Shown: positions 7,915 to 15,978 of the stretch, piece by piece
Layout: each line of letters opens with the position of its first letter
Position numbering within the stretch: position 1 is the first letter of the stretch
NCBI GenBank assembly: GCA_963727495.1
Contig: CAVSGQ010000006.1
Coordinates: forward strand, 1,054,001-1,118,000
Source of the DNA: Actinophytocola sp963727495
Lineage (GTDB): Bacteria > Actinomycetota > Actinomycetes > Mycobacteriales > Pseudonocardiaceae
DNA: 64,000 nt
Reading direction: 5' to 3'
Notes under the pieces: generated by a model
Databases searched by the model: none
What the model was told of the DNA's origin: nothing
The model's input: only the letters and a program-made list of their open reading frames with translations
Program-made: the position numbers and the translations under genes

Positions 7915-9777
7915 GTGGACTACCAGTGGCCGACGTCGCACGCCGAGCAGACCGACGTCCTCATGCCGGTGCGCCCCGCCCCCGTGCCCGGGTCCGCGAC
8001 CACGCCGATCACCCCGCCCCCGCCCACGCCGCCGACCGGTGACGAGCCGACCGTCAAGATCAAGCGGCCCGGGGGCGGCCGCAAGCCGGGCCTGCGTACG
8101 GCGGGGATCGTGGCCGGCGCGGTGTTCGGCGCGCTCGCCGTGCTCTACACCGTCGACCTGCTGCTCAGCAGCGGCGACGTGCCGCGCGGGGTCACCGTCG
8201 CCGGCGTGGACATCGGCGGCGAGTCGCGCGTGGACGCCGAGCAGGCGCTGCGCGACGCCATCGAACCGCGCCTCACCGAGCCGGTCGACGTCGCGATCGG
8301 CGACGAGTCCGCCCGCGTCGACCCGGTGAAGGCCGGCCTGACCATCGACTGGCAGGGCACCCTCGACCGCGCGGGCGACCAGCCGCTGAACCCGATCACC
8401 CGGCTCACCTCGCTGTTCACCAGCCGCGAGGTCGGCGTCGCCACCACCGCCGACAACGCCGCGCTCACCGCCGCCGTCGAGGCGCTGCGGGTGAAGACCG
8501 ACCGCGCGCCGGCGGAGGGCGGCATCAGGTTCGACGGCGTGACCCCGGTCGCCGTCGAGCCGAAGGAGGGCCTGCACCTCGACGCCCCCGGGGCGCGCCG
8601 GGCGCTGATCGACGGCTGGGCCACCGGCGACACCGTCGATCTGCCGGTCGACACGACCCCGGTGAAGACCACCCACGAGGGCGTGCGGCGGGCGCTCGAC
8701 GAGATCGCCACCCCCGCGGTCTCCGGCCCGGTCGTCGTGCACGGCAAGGGCAAGGACGCGCGGCTCGAGCCGCCGGCCATCGCCCGAGCGCTCACGTTCT
8801 CCCCGGACGGCAAGGGCAGGCTGACCGCGAAGATCAACCACAAGAAGGTCGTCGGCGCGCTGCGCCCGCAGCTCGCCTCCACCGAGGTCGAGGGCAAGGA
8901 CGCGCAGATCGTGTTCGGCAGCGGCGCGCCGACCATCGAGCCGTCGGTGAACGGCGAGGGCGTGAACTGGAAGAAGAGCCTGAACCCGCTGCTCGACGTG
9001 CTGAGGAAGACCCGGGACCGGGAGCTCACCGCCACCTACGCGGCCAAGCCGGCGAAGGTGACCACCGACGCGGCCAAGAAGCTGGGCATCAAGGAGGTCA
9101 TCGGGGAGTTCACCACCGGCGGCTTCGCGAGCGACTCCGGCGTCAACATCCGCACCGTGGCCGATGAGGTCGACGGCGCGATCGTCAAGCCCGGCGACAC
9201 CTTCAGCCTCAACGGCCACACCGGACCGCGGACCGCCGCGCAGGGGTACGTCGAGGCCGGCGTCATCGAGAACGGCGCGCCGAGCCGCGAGGTCGGCGGC
9301 GGCATCTCGCAGTTCGCCACCACCCTCTACAACGCCGCGTACTTCGCCGCGATGACCGACGCGGGGCACCGGGAGCACAGCTACTACATCAGCCGCTACC
9401 CGGCGGCCCGCGAGGCGACGGTGTTCCAGAACCCCGACGGCAGCAGCGTGATCGACCTGAAGTTCACCAACCAGTCGCCGACCGGGATCGCCATCCAGAC
9501 GATCTGGACGCCCAGCTCGATCACGGTGAAGATCTGGGGCACCAAGCACTTCGAGGTCGAGTCGGTCACCGGCGACCGGACGAACTTCACCGAGCCGGAG
9601 ACCAAGCAGGGTCCGGCGGAGAACTGCCACCCGAGCACCGGCGGCCAGGGCTTCACCACCAGCGACACCCGCATCATCCGGGACGCGAAGACCGGCGCGG
9701 AGGTCAGCCGCAAGACCCGCACTGTCCGCTACAACTCGCACCCCAAGATCGTCTGCGGCAAACCGCCGGCCACGTGA
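7915..9777 (+). CDS. VanW-family protein with peptidoglycan-binding-like repeats
   Basis: 620 residues, GTG start behind GGGGAAGGG. The first ~60 residues are proline-rich and cytoplasmic, followed by one membrane helix (IVAGAVFGALAVLYTVDLLL, ~62-85). The long extracellular part contains PG_binding_4-like segments (GVTVAGVDIGGESRVDAEQALRDAI). At ~390-520 is the VanW domain with GEFTTGGFASDSGVNIRTVADEVDG, PGDTFSLNGHTGP and GGGISQFATTLYNAAYFA. Such proteins sit on the outer face of the membrane and are linked to cell-wall structure; the biochemical activity of VanW is not established. A strong hairpin ends the transcript. Confidence 0.92.
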   Translation: MDYQWPTSHAEQTDVLMPVRPAPVPGSATTPITPPPPTPPTGDEPTVKIKRPGGGRKPGLRTAGIVAGAVFGALAVLYTVDLLLSSGDVPRGVTVAGVDIGGESRVDAEQALRDAIEPRLTEPVDVAIGDESARVDPVKAGLTIDWQGTLDRAGDQPLNPITRLTSLFTSREVGVATTADNAALTAAVEALRVKTDRAPAEGGIRFDGVTPVAVEPKEGLHLDAPGARRALIDGWATGDTVDLPVDTTPVKTTHEGVRRALDEIATPAVSGPVVVHGKGKDARLEPPAIARALTFSPDGKGRLTAKINHKKVVGALRPQLASTEVEGKDAQIVFGSGAPTIEPSVNGEGVNWKKSLNPLLDVLRKTRDRELTATYAAKPAKVTTDAAKKLGIKEVIGEFTTGGFASDSGVNIRTVADEVDGAIVKPGDTFSLNGHTGPRTAAQGYVEAGVIENGAPSREVGGGISQFATTLYNAAYFAAMTDAGHREHSYYISRYPAAREATVFQNPDGSSVIDLKFTNQSPTGIAIQTIWTPSSITVKIWGTKHFEVESVTGDRTNFTEPETKQGPAENCHPSTGGQGFTTSDTRIIRDAKTGAEVSRKTRTVRYNSHPKIVCGKPPAT

Positions 9778-9783
9778 CGCGAC

Positions 9784-9811
9784 GAGGCCCCCGGCGCGCG
9801 CCGGGGGCCTC
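9784..9811. terminator. Bidirectional terminator hairpin
   Basis: A perfect palindrome with two 14-bp arms (GAGGCCCCCGGCGC and its complement) lies between two converging genes, the VanW gene on + and the GlsB-type gene on -. There is no U-tract, as is common in high-GC actinobacteria. Confidence 0.8.
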
Positions 9812-9824
9812 TCGTCGGGTGGGG

Positions 9825-10103
9825 TCAGGCCCGCGTTCGGGATCGACCGTAGAGCGACGTCGCGAGCACCACCGCGATGGCCGCCACGACGACCTGGAAG
9901 ATGTGCCGGATCCAGTCGATGCCCTCGGTGTGGCGCACGCCCACCGCCGAGGCCAGCCAGTTGCCGACCAGCGCGCCGACGATGCCGGCGAGGATGGTCA
10001 ACCAGAACGGAATCGGCTGGCGTCCGGGGGCGACGAGCCGCCCGAGAATGCCCAGCACGATCCCCGCGATGAGTAAGCCGATAATCGAGCCGACGGACCA
10101 CAT
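9825..10103 (-). CDS. GlsB/YeaQ/YmgE-family small membrane protein
   Basis: 92 residues, MWSVGSIIGLLIAGIVLGILGRLVAPGRQPIPFW at the start. Three hydrophobic helices with the conserved GRLVAPGRQP loop identify the transglycosylase-associated/GlsB family of general stress membrane proteins. I start it at the ATG ending at 10103 because GAGGGAGCGG lies just upstream; a longer frame to 10163 has no such site. The molecular role is unknown. It ends against the VanW gene across a shared terminator. Confidence 0.9.
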   Translation of the reverse strand: MWSVGSIIGLLIAGIVLGILGRLVAPGRQPIPFWLTILAGIVGALVGNWLASAVGVRHTEGIDWIRHIFQVVVAAIAVVLATSLYGRSRTRA

Positions 10104-10182
10104 GGCCGCTCCCTCAGCGAATGGAATGGTGACCCCGGAGTACCACGGAACCGGGGTCACCACACCTGGCCGACGGTCACGA

Positions 10183-12015
10183 TCAGAACGCGGCCTCGTC
10201 CAGCTCCATCAGCGCGTTGTCGGCGGACTCGACGATCCGGCGGCGGGCGGACAGCTCGGGCAGCACGGTGCGCGCGAAGAAGGACGCGGCGGCGATCTTG
10301 CCTTCGTAGAACGCCTTGTCCTTGCCCGTGGCACCGGAGTCCAGCGCCGCGATCGCGACCTCGGCCTGCCGCTGCAGCAGCCACCCGACCAGGAGGTCAC
10401 CGGCGGCCATCAGCAGCCGCACGCTGTGCTGGCCGACCTTGTAGACGCTCTGCGGGTCGTTCTGCGATCCGGTCAGGTAGCCGATCATCGCGCCGACCAT
10501 GCCCTGCACGTCCTCGAGCGCCTGCTTGAGCAGCGCTCGCTCCTCCTTGAGCCGGCCGTTGCCGCTCTCCGCCTCGATGAACGCGGTGATCTCGCCGGCC
10601 AGGTGGGTCAGCGCCGCGCCCTTGTCCCGCACGATCTTGCGGAAGAAGAAGTCCAGCGACTGGATGGCCGTGGTGCCCTCGTACAGCGAGTCGATCTTCG
10701 AGTCGCGGATGTACTGCTCGATCGGGTAGTCCTGCAGGAAGCCGGAGCCGCCGAGCGTCTGCAGCGACTGCGCGAGCTGCTCGTAGGCGCGCTCGGAGCC
10801 GACGCCCTTGACGATCGGCAGCAGCAGGTCGTTCACCCGCGCGGCCAGCTCCCGCGACTCCTCGTCGCCCTCGCCGGTCCAGGCCACGTCCTGCAGCGAC
10901 GCGGTGTAGAGGTACACCGCGCGCAGGCCCTCGGCGTAGCACTTCTGCAGCATCAGGCTGCGGCGCACGTCCGGGTGGCGGGTGATCGCGACCCGCGGCG
11001 CGGTCTTGTCCAGCATCTGCGTGAGGTCCGCGCCCTGCACCCGCTCCTTGGCGTAGCTCAGCGCGTTCAGGTAGCCGGTGGACAGCGTCGCGATCGCCTT
11101 GGTGCCGACCATCATCCGGGCGTACTCGATGATCTGGAACATCTGCGCGATGCCGTCGTGCACCTCGCCGACCAGCCAGCCCTTGGCGGGCACGCCGTGC
11201 TGGCCGAACGAGAGCTCGCAGGTCGTGGAGACCTTCAGCCCCATCTTGTGCTCGACGCCGGTGACGAACACGCCGTTGCGCTCGCCGAGCTCACCGGTCT
11301 TCGAGTCGAAGTGGAACTTGGGCACGATGAACATCGACAGGCCCTTGGTGCCCGGGCCGTGGCCCTCCGGCCGGGCGAGCACGATGTGCACGATGTTCTC
11401 GGACAGGTCGTGCTCGGCGGAGGTGATGAAGCGCTTCACGCCGTCGATGTGCCACGAGCCGTCGTCCTGCCTGATCGCCCTGGTCCGGCCGGCGCCCACG
11501 TCCGAGCCCGCGTCTGGCTCGGTGAGCACCATCGTGGAGCCCCAGCCCTTCTCGATCATGAGCTCGCCCCAGTGCCGCTGCTCCTCGGTGCCGTTGCGGT
11601 GGAGCACCTGGGCCATGTTCGGCCCGGACAGGTACATGAACAGCGCCGGGTTCGCGCCGAGGATGAGCTCCGCCGCGGCCCACTGCACCGTCGGCGGCAG
11701 GCCCAAGCCGCCGAGCTCGTTGGTCAGCCCCAGCCGCCACCACTCGCCGTCCCAGAGCTGCTGGTAGGACTTGCGGAACGCCTCGGACAGTGTCACCGAG
11801 TGGGTCTTGGGGTCGAACACCGGCGGGTTGCGGTCGCTGTCCACGAAGGAGTCGGCGAACGGTCCGGTCGCCAGGTTGTCGAGCTCGCCGAGCACACCGC
11901 GCACGGTGTCCTCGTCGGCCTCGGCCAGCACGCCCGCGCCCAGCCGCTGCTGGACCTTCAGCACCTCGAACAAGTTGAACTCGAGGTCACGGACGTTGCT
12001 CTGGTAGTGGCCCAT
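10183..12015 (-). CDS. fadE: Acyl-CoA dehydrogenase, FadE5-type
   Basis: 610 residues, the size of the long mycobacterial FadE5 branch (about 611). The N-terminus MGHYQSNVRDLEFNLFEVL and the block DRNPPVFDPKTHSV match that branch as I remember it. The FAD/substrate segment is MVLTEPDAGSDVGAGRTRAI, and the C-terminal half includes GGSGFLQDYPIEQYIRDSKI followed by YEGTTAIQSLDFFF. It catalyses FAD-dependent alpha,beta-desaturation of acyl-CoA in beta-oxidation. The last ~150 residues form the extra helical domain of this subgroup. It stands alone on its strand, behind an AT-rich promoter with an imperfect palindrome. Confidence 0.93.
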   Translation of the reverse strand: MGHYQSNVRDLEFNLFEVLKVQQRLGAGVLAEADEDTVRGVLGELDNLATGPFADSFVDSDRNPPVFDPKTHSVTLSEAFRKSYQQLWDGEWWRLGLTNELGGLGLPPTVQWAAAELILGANPALFMYLSGPNMAQVLHRNGTEEQRHWGELMIEKGWGSTMVLTEPDAGSDVGAGRTRAIRQDDGSWHIDGVKRFITSAEHDLSENIVHIVLARPEGHGPGTKGLSMFIVPKFHFDSKTGELGERNGVFVTGVEHKMGLKVSTTCELSFGQHGVPAKGWLVGEVHDGIAQMFQIIEYARMMVGTKAIATLSTGYLNALSYAKERVQGADLTQMLDKTAPRVAITRHPDVRRSLMLQKCYAEGLRAVYLYTASLQDVAWTGEGDEESRELAARVNDLLLPIVKGVGSERAYEQLAQSLQTLGGSGFLQDYPIEQYIRDSKIDSLYEGTTAIQSLDFFFRKIVRDKGAALTHLAGEITAFIEAESGNGRLKEERALLKQALEDVQGMVGAMIGYLTGSQNDPQSVYKVGQHSVRLLMAAGDLLVGWLLQRQAEVAIAALDSGATGKDKAFYEGKIAAASFFARTVLPELSARRRIVESADNALMELDEAAF

Positions 12016-12045
12016 GTGATCGCTCCCCGTCTCGGAGTCCCCTAC

Positions 12046-12077
12046 TCGGCAGTAACATAGAGAATATTACTTGCCGG
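12046..12077 (-). promoter_or_regulatory. Promoter and candidate operator of the fadE gene
   Basis: The gap upstream of fadE is unusually AT-rich. Read on the minus strand it offers a -10-like TAATAT or TATTCT with a TTGCCG element 15-18 nt upstream. Across it lies an imperfect inverted repeat, CGGCAGTAA on one side and TTACTTGCCG on the other, one base short of perfect. This is the kind of site used by TetR-type fatty-acid regulators; no such regulator is adjacent. Confidence 0.45.
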
Positions 12078-12143
12078 TAGCGTCCGGCAAGGAAACTTCT
12101 CGAACCTGCCGTCCATTGCACATGGACCGGTGTGCCCGCGGGA

Positions 12144-12851
12144 TCAGTCGCGAGCGGGTCTCGACCCCGGGGCGGTCCCGTCCACGACCAGGACTCCGGA
12201 CCGGAACGCGACGGCGACCGCGTGCGTGCGGTCCCGCGAGGAGAGCTTGCGCAGGATGCTCTTCACGTGGGTGCGCACGGTCTCCACCGAGACGTAGAGG
12301 ATGTCGGCGATGGCCTGGTTCTCCAGGCCGTCGGCGATCAGCTGGAGGACCTGGTGCTCACGCTTGGACAGGGGCTGGCGCGGCTGCTGGGTGGGGGGCG
12401 CGGGGGCGGCCAGCGTGGGGGCGAGGGCGGGGTCGAGGAAGCGGCCCTCGGCGTGCGCGGACTGGATCGCGCGCAGCAGCTCGACCGGCTGCGCGGAGCG
12501 GCGCAGCACCCCGGCCACCCCGGCGGCGAGCGCTCCCGCGATGTACTGGGTGGTGCGGTGGGCGTCGTCGATGAGCAGGATGACGGCGATGTCGCGGCCG
12601 GACGCGGAGAGCATGTGGGCAAGCTGCCCGCGCGGGTCGAGCGCCGCGTCGACCAGGACGACGTCCGGGCGCAGCCGCTGGCACAACCGCAGGCCGAGGG
12701 TGGCGGACTCGGCGGACCCGAGCCAGCGCAGCCCCGTGGTGCGGGTGACGAGCGCGGACAACCCTTCCCGGACGAGCGGGGTCCCGTCGATGAGCGCCAC
12801 GCCGACGGTTCCGGTCGCGCGAGCGGGTGGTTGTTGGGTGGTCACGGTCAT
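12144..12851 (-). CDS. LuxR/NarL-type regulator with degenerate receiver domain
   Basis: 235 residues, started at ATG 12851 behind AGGAGGACGGG. The N-terminal ~120 residues resemble a receiver domain (VGVALIDGTPLVREGLSALV, DVVLVDAAL, AGVAGVLRRSA). The C-terminal LuxR helix-turn-helix is clear: LSKREHQVLQLIADGLENQAIADIL, then VSVETVRTHVKSILRKL. The receiver keeps an Asp in VLVDAAL, but the acidic pair near the start is reduced to one Asp (LIDGT) and the usual Lys in the last strand is Arg (LRRSA). Phosphorylation control is therefore doubtful. No histidine kinase is adjacent, so it is an orphan. Confidence 0.88.
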   Translation of the reverse strand: MTVTTQQPPARATGTVGVALIDGTPLVREGLSALVTRTTGLRWLGSAESATLGLRLCQRLRPDVVLVDAALDPRGQLAHMLSASGRDIAVILLIDDAHRTTQYIAGALAAGVAGVLRRSAQPVELLRAIQSAHAEGRFLDPALAPTLAAPAPPTQQPRQPLSKREHQVLQLIADGLENQAIADILYVSVETVRTHVKSILRKLSSRDRTHAVAVAFRSGVLVVDGTAPGSRPARD

Positions 12852-12998
12852 CCCGTCCTCCTGCCCTGGCATGTGTCTGACTCAGGGACTTCGGGACGGC
12901 CCGGGTGTGACGCCGATCGCGGACGAGATTTTGTAGCCAAATGGGGATAACGAACACTTAGCACTCGGAGGCATCGGGCGGCTACTGTTGGTGGCACT

Positions 12999-13457
12999 GT
13001 GGATTCCGAGCTCGAGCGCAACGCCCAGGAGTGGTTCAGGTTCATGGTGGACACGAACCTGGCCCCGGGCCTGCGCGCGCTCGGGTTCTTCGGGGTCGGC
13101 CGCCGGTTCCGGATCGAGAGCACCCGCCACTGGGGCGAGGTGGTGGTCGAGCAGGCCCGCTCGTTCACCGCGCGGGCGGTCCGCTTCACCGTGCACGTGG
13201 GCGTGATCTCGCGTGACGAGTGGGCCGCGCAGCTGCGGGTACGGCCGTACTACCCGGCCGGCAAGGGTGGCCACGTGCAGACGACGGGCACCGGCTGGCA
13301 GGCGCCGATCGGCGAGCTGGTGACGGTCGCCGGCCACCCCATCGGCGAGCTGTGGTGGGAGTTGGAGGTCGGCAGGCCGTTCGACTCGCTGGCCCGCGAG
13401 GTGCTCACGGCGGTGCGCGAGTTCGCGATCCCGGCGATGCGCGACCGCATGGCCTGA
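12999..13457 (+). CDS. DUF4304-like protein
   Basis: 152 residues from GTG 12999. A TACTGT -10-like hexamer about 10 nt upstream and no clear ribosome site suggest a leaderless transcript. The pattern ALGFFGVGRRFRIESTRHWGEVVVEQARS followed by RFTVHVGVISRDEW matches the DUF4304 family as I remember it. These are small cytoplasmic proteins of unknown function. The following acetyltransferase begins 4 bp after the stop, so they share a transcript. Confidence 0.75.
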   Translation: MDSELERNAQEWFRFMVDTNLAPGLRALGFFGVGRRFRIESTRHWGEVVVEQARSFTARAVRFTVHVGVISRDEWAAQLRVRPYYPAGKGGHVQTTGTGWQAPIGELVTVAGHPIGELWWELEVGRPFDSLAREVLTAVREFAIPAMRDRMA

Positions 13458-13461
13458 GACC

Positions 13462-14028
13462 TTGTTCGAGGTGCCCACCCTGCGCGCGGGGGACCTGCTG
13501 CTGCGCGCCTGGTCGATGGCGGACGTGCCGGTGGTGCTGGCGGCCGCCGCGGACCCGTACATCCCGCAGATCACGACCGTGCCGGCGACGGGCGGCGAGC
13601 AGGCGGGCCGCGCCTTCGTCCGGCGCCAGTGGGACCGGGCCCGGTCCAGCCTGGGCTACTCGTTCGCGATCTGCCACCCGGTGCGGGCCGTCGGCCAGAT
13701 CGGCCTGTGGCCCCGCGACGACGTCGCCTCGGTCGGCTACTGGCTGGTGCCGGACGCCCGCGGCCGGGGTCTCGCGTCGCGGGCGCTGGGCCTGCTGGTC
13801 GACTGGGCGTCGGCGAACGGCCACGTGGAGCTGGAGCTGTTCGCCGAGCCGTGGAACGAGGCGTCGCTCGCCACGGGCCGCCGCTGCGGCTTCGTCGAGC
13901 GGGGTGTCGTCCGGGCCCATCACCAGGTGGCAGGCGAGTTCCGCGACGCGATCCGGATGACGCGGTCCGCGGCGCCCGGGTATGCGGTCAGCCGGCCGGT
14001 GCGGCCGCGCGGCTCGCGGCAATGGTGA
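13462..14028 (+). CDS. GNAT-family N-acetyltransferase (RimJ/RimL-like)
   Basis: 188 residues if TTG 13462 is used; GTG 13471 three codons later is an equally possible start. The fold signature is present: TLRAGDLLLRAWSMADVPVVLAAAADP at the N-terminus, VGYWLVPDARGRGLASRALGLLVDW (acetyl-CoA loop with the RGRGLAS pyrophosphate-binding turn) and ELFAEPWNEASLATGRRCGFVERG. It resembles the branch that acetylates ribosomal-protein N-termini or small amines; the substrate is unknown. It is directly downstream of the DUF4304-like gene. Confidence 0.88.
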   Translation: MFEVPTLRAGDLLLRAWSMADVPVVLAAAADPYIPQITTVPATGGEQAGRAFVRRQWDRARSSLGYSFAICHPVRAVGQIGLWPRDDVASVGYWLVPDARGRGLASRALGLLVDWASANGHVELELFAEPWNEASLATGRRCGFVERGVVRAHHQVAGEFRDAIRMTRSAAPGYAVSRPVRPRGSRQW

Positions 14029-14148
14029 CGTCGGGGATGTGCGGCCGGTCGAACCGGCGCAGGCGCCACCCGGGTGCGGTTGTCAGGCGAAGCGCCATCG
14101 ATCGATGCCGTCCCCGTGGTGCCGGTGTTGTGGGATGGTGGTCCTGTG

Positions 14149-14565
14149 ATGCTGGAGGATCTGGTCCGGCTGCGCCGGGCTCGCGACATGATGGACCGCG
14201 AGTACGCCGAGCCGCTCGACGTGCCGGCGCTGGCGCGCGTCGCGCTCATGTCGCCGGGCCACTTCTCGCGCAGCTTTCGCGCGGCGTACGGGGAGACGCC
14301 CTACAGCCACCTGATGACGCGCCGGATCGAGCGGGCCAAGGCACTGCTGCGGCGGGGTGACCTGACGGTGACGGAGGTCTGCTTCGCGGTGGGCTGTACC
14401 TCGCTGGGGTCGTTCAGCTCGCGGTTCACCGAGCTGGTCGGCGAGAGCCCGAGCTCGTACCGGGCCCGCCCGCACGACGAGAGCGCCGCGATCCCGCCGT
14501 GCGTCGCCAAGATCTACACGCGACCGGTCAGGAACGGAGAAGCGAAACCCGCGCCCCGGCCGTAG
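14149..14565 (+). CDS. AraC-family transcriptional regulator (DNA-binding domain only)
   Basis: About 138 residues from ATG 14149; GTG 14146 is the alternative. It consists essentially of the two AraC helix-turn-helix motifs: DVPALARVALMSPGHFSRSFRAAYGETPY and LTVTEVCFAVGCTSLGSFSSRFTELVGESPSSYR. There is no separate ligand domain, so it may respond through partner binding or act constitutively. The VOC gene starts 10 bp after its stop and is the obvious target or partner; AraC/VOC pairs like this are common in actinobacteria. Confidence 0.88.
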   Translation: MLEDLVRLRRARDMMDREYAEPLDVPALARVALMSPGHFSRSFRAAYGETPYSHLMTRRIERAKALLRRGDLTVTEVCFAVGCTSLGSFSSRFTELVGESPSSYRARPHDESAAIPPCVAKIYTRPVRNGEAKPAPRP

Positions 14566-14575
14566 CGTCCATCGC

Positions 14576-14992
14576 ATGGACATCACGCTTTCGACCTGCT
14601 TCATCCCCGTCGACGACCACGACAGGGCGCTCGCCTTCTACCGGGACGTCCTCGGCCTGGAGGTGCGCAACGACGTCAGCTTCGAGGGAATGCGCTGGGT
14701 GACCGTCGGCGCGCCGTCGCAGCCCGACATGAGCATCGTCCTCGAACCGCCCGTCGCGGACCCGAACGCCTCGGCCGCCGACAAGGAGGCCGGGGCGACG
14801 CTGCTGGCGAAGGGCCTGCTGCGCGCCGTCATCTTCACCACCGACGATGTCGACGCGACGTTCGAACGCATCCGAGCCGGGGGCGGCGAGGTGCTGCAGG
14901 AGCCGATGGACCAGCCCTACGGCGTCCGCGACTGCGCGTTCCGCGACCCCGCCGGCAACATGCTGCGGTTCAACGAGGCCCGCAAGAAGTGA
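14576..14992 (+). CDS. VOC-family (glyoxalase-like) protein
   Basis: 138 residues with the two beta-alpha-beta-beta-beta units of the vicinal oxygen chelate fold: STCFIPVDDHDRALAFYRDVLGLEV at the start and RAVIFTTDDVDATFERIRAGGGEVLQ in the second half. It ends with RDCAFRDPAGNMLRFNE, where the Glu would be a metal ligand. It may be a dioxygenase, isomerase or resistance protein; sequence alone does not say. It is cotranscribed with the AraC-type regulator upstream. Confidence 0.88.
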   Translation: MDITLSTCFIPVDDHDRALAFYRDVLGLEVRNDVSFEGMRWVTVGAPSQPDMSIVLEPPVADPNASAADKEAGATLLAKGLLRAVIFTTDDVDATFERIRAGGGEVLQEPMDQPYGVRDCAFRDPAGNMLRFNEARKK

Positions 14993-14994
14993 CC

Positions 14995-15153
14995 ATGTGC
15001 CACGAGGAGATGCGCGCCGCGCTCATCGACCAGCACGCGACCCGTCAGGCCCCCGCTGGCCCGCCCCCACCCCAGCTCGACGAGTACCGCAAGGCCACGA
15101 ACAGCCGGCACCCCGACGACGACACCACCGAGGCCCTCGCACCGACCGGCTGA
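14995..15153 (+). CDS. Small hypothetical protein (52 aa)
   Basis: A short frame starts at ATG 14995, 2 bp after the VOC stop, and runs to TGA 15151-15153. The peptide is hydrophilic, beginning MCHEEMRAALIDQHATR, with a PAGPPPPQLDEYRKA middle. There is no membrane segment and no recognisable domain. The upstream AAGAAG is only a weak ribosome site. Close spacing to the previous gene is the main support. Confidence 0.4.
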   Translation: MCHEEMRAALIDQHATRQAPAGPPPPQLDEYRKATNSRHPDDDTTEALAPTG

Positions 15154-15216
15154 GCAAGCACGCCGGGGAAACCCTTCCGGACCGCCGGACGTTGCCCGAC
15201 CGATCATGAAACGACG

Positions 15217-15259
15217 GAAGCCCCCGGTCCACAGTAGACGTGCTGTGGCCTGGGGCTTC
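15217..15259 (-). terminator. Terminator hairpin after tRNA-Gly
   Basis: GAAGCCCC pairs with GGGGCTTC, and inside it CCACAG pairs with CTGTGG. The structure lies 7 bp beyond the 3' end of the minus-strand tRNA and is followed on that strand by a short T-containing stretch. It fits a terminator for the tRNA transcript. Confidence 0.7.
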
Positions 15260-15265
15260 TGGTTG

Positions 15266-15339
15266 TGGAGCGGATGACGGGAATCGAACCCGCGTTCTCA
15301 GCTTGGGAAGCTGATGTTCTACCATTGAACTACATCCGC
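15266..15339 (-). tRNA. tRNA-Gly (anticodon CCC)
   Basis: Read on the minus strand, the 7-bp acceptor stem GCGGATG/CATCCGC is complete. The D-arm is GTTC/GAAC and the anticodon stem TCAGC/GCTGA. The 7-nt loop TTCCCAA places CCC at positions 34-36. The T-arm is GCGGG, TTCGATT, CCCGT. The discriminator is T, and a CCA tail is encoded (15266-15268). It decodes GGG glycine codons. From memory, a tRNA-Gly beside dcd is a conserved actinobacterial arrangement. Confidence 0.95.
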
Positions 15340-15396
15340 ACGGCCCGCTCGGCGGGCCCCGCCGAGGATACACGGCACGCTGGCTAGGGTGAGCGG

Positions 15397-15978
15397 GTGT
15401 TGTTGAGCGATCGGGACCTGCGCAAGGAGCTGGAGTCCGGGCGCCTCGGGCTCGACCCGTTCGACGAGGCCATGCTCCAGCCGTCCAGCATCGACGTGCG
15501 GCTGGACCGCTTCTTCCGGGTCTTCAACAACACCAGGTACACCCACATCGACCCCAGCCGGCAGCAGGACGACCTCACCTCGCTCGTCGAGGCCGACGGG
15601 GACGAGCCGTTCGTCCTGCATCCGGGGGAGTTCGTGCTCGGGTCGACCTTCGAGATGGCGCGGCTGCCCGACGACCTCGCCGGTCGGCTCGAAGGCAAGT
15701 CGAGCCTCGGGCGGCTGGGCCTGCTCACCCACTCGACCGCGGGCTTCATCGACCCCGGCTTCGAGGGCCACATCACCCTGGAGCTGTCCAACGTCGCCAA
15801 CCTGCCGATCACCCTCTGGCCCGGCATGAAGATCGGCCAGCTGTGCCTGTTCCGCCTGTCCAGCGCCGCCGAGAACCCGTACGGCTCGGCCGCCGCCGGC
15901 TCGCGCTACCAGGGCCAGCGTGGCCCGACCCCCTCCCGCGCGCACCTCAACTTCCACCGCGTGGATACGCGGCGCTGA
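15397..15978 (+). CDS. dcd: dCTP deaminase
   Basis: 193 residues from GTG 15397. It converts dCTP toward dUMP for thymidylate synthesis. The start MLLSDRDLRKELESGRL and the core FEMARLPDDLAGRLEGKSSLGRLGLLTHSTAGFIDPGFEGHITLELSN are diagnostic; the catalytic Glu is in GFEGHITLEL and the phosphate-contacting Ser/Arg are in GKSSLGR. The C-terminal RYQGQRGPTPSRAH tail closes over the triphosphate. In mycobacteria the homologue is bifunctional (deaminase and dUTPase), and this one may be as well. Its 3' end overlaps the converging MFS gene by 32 bp. Confidence 0.96.
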   Translation: MLLSDRDLRKELESGRLGLDPFDEAMLQPSSIDVRLDRFFRVFNNTRYTHIDPSRQQDDLTSLVEADGDEPFVLHPGEFVLGSTFEMARLPDDLAGRLEGKSSLGRLGLLTHSTAGFIDPGFEGHITLELSNVANLPITLWPGMKIGQLCLFRLSSAAENPYGSAAAGSRYQGQRGPTPSRAHLNFHRVDTRR

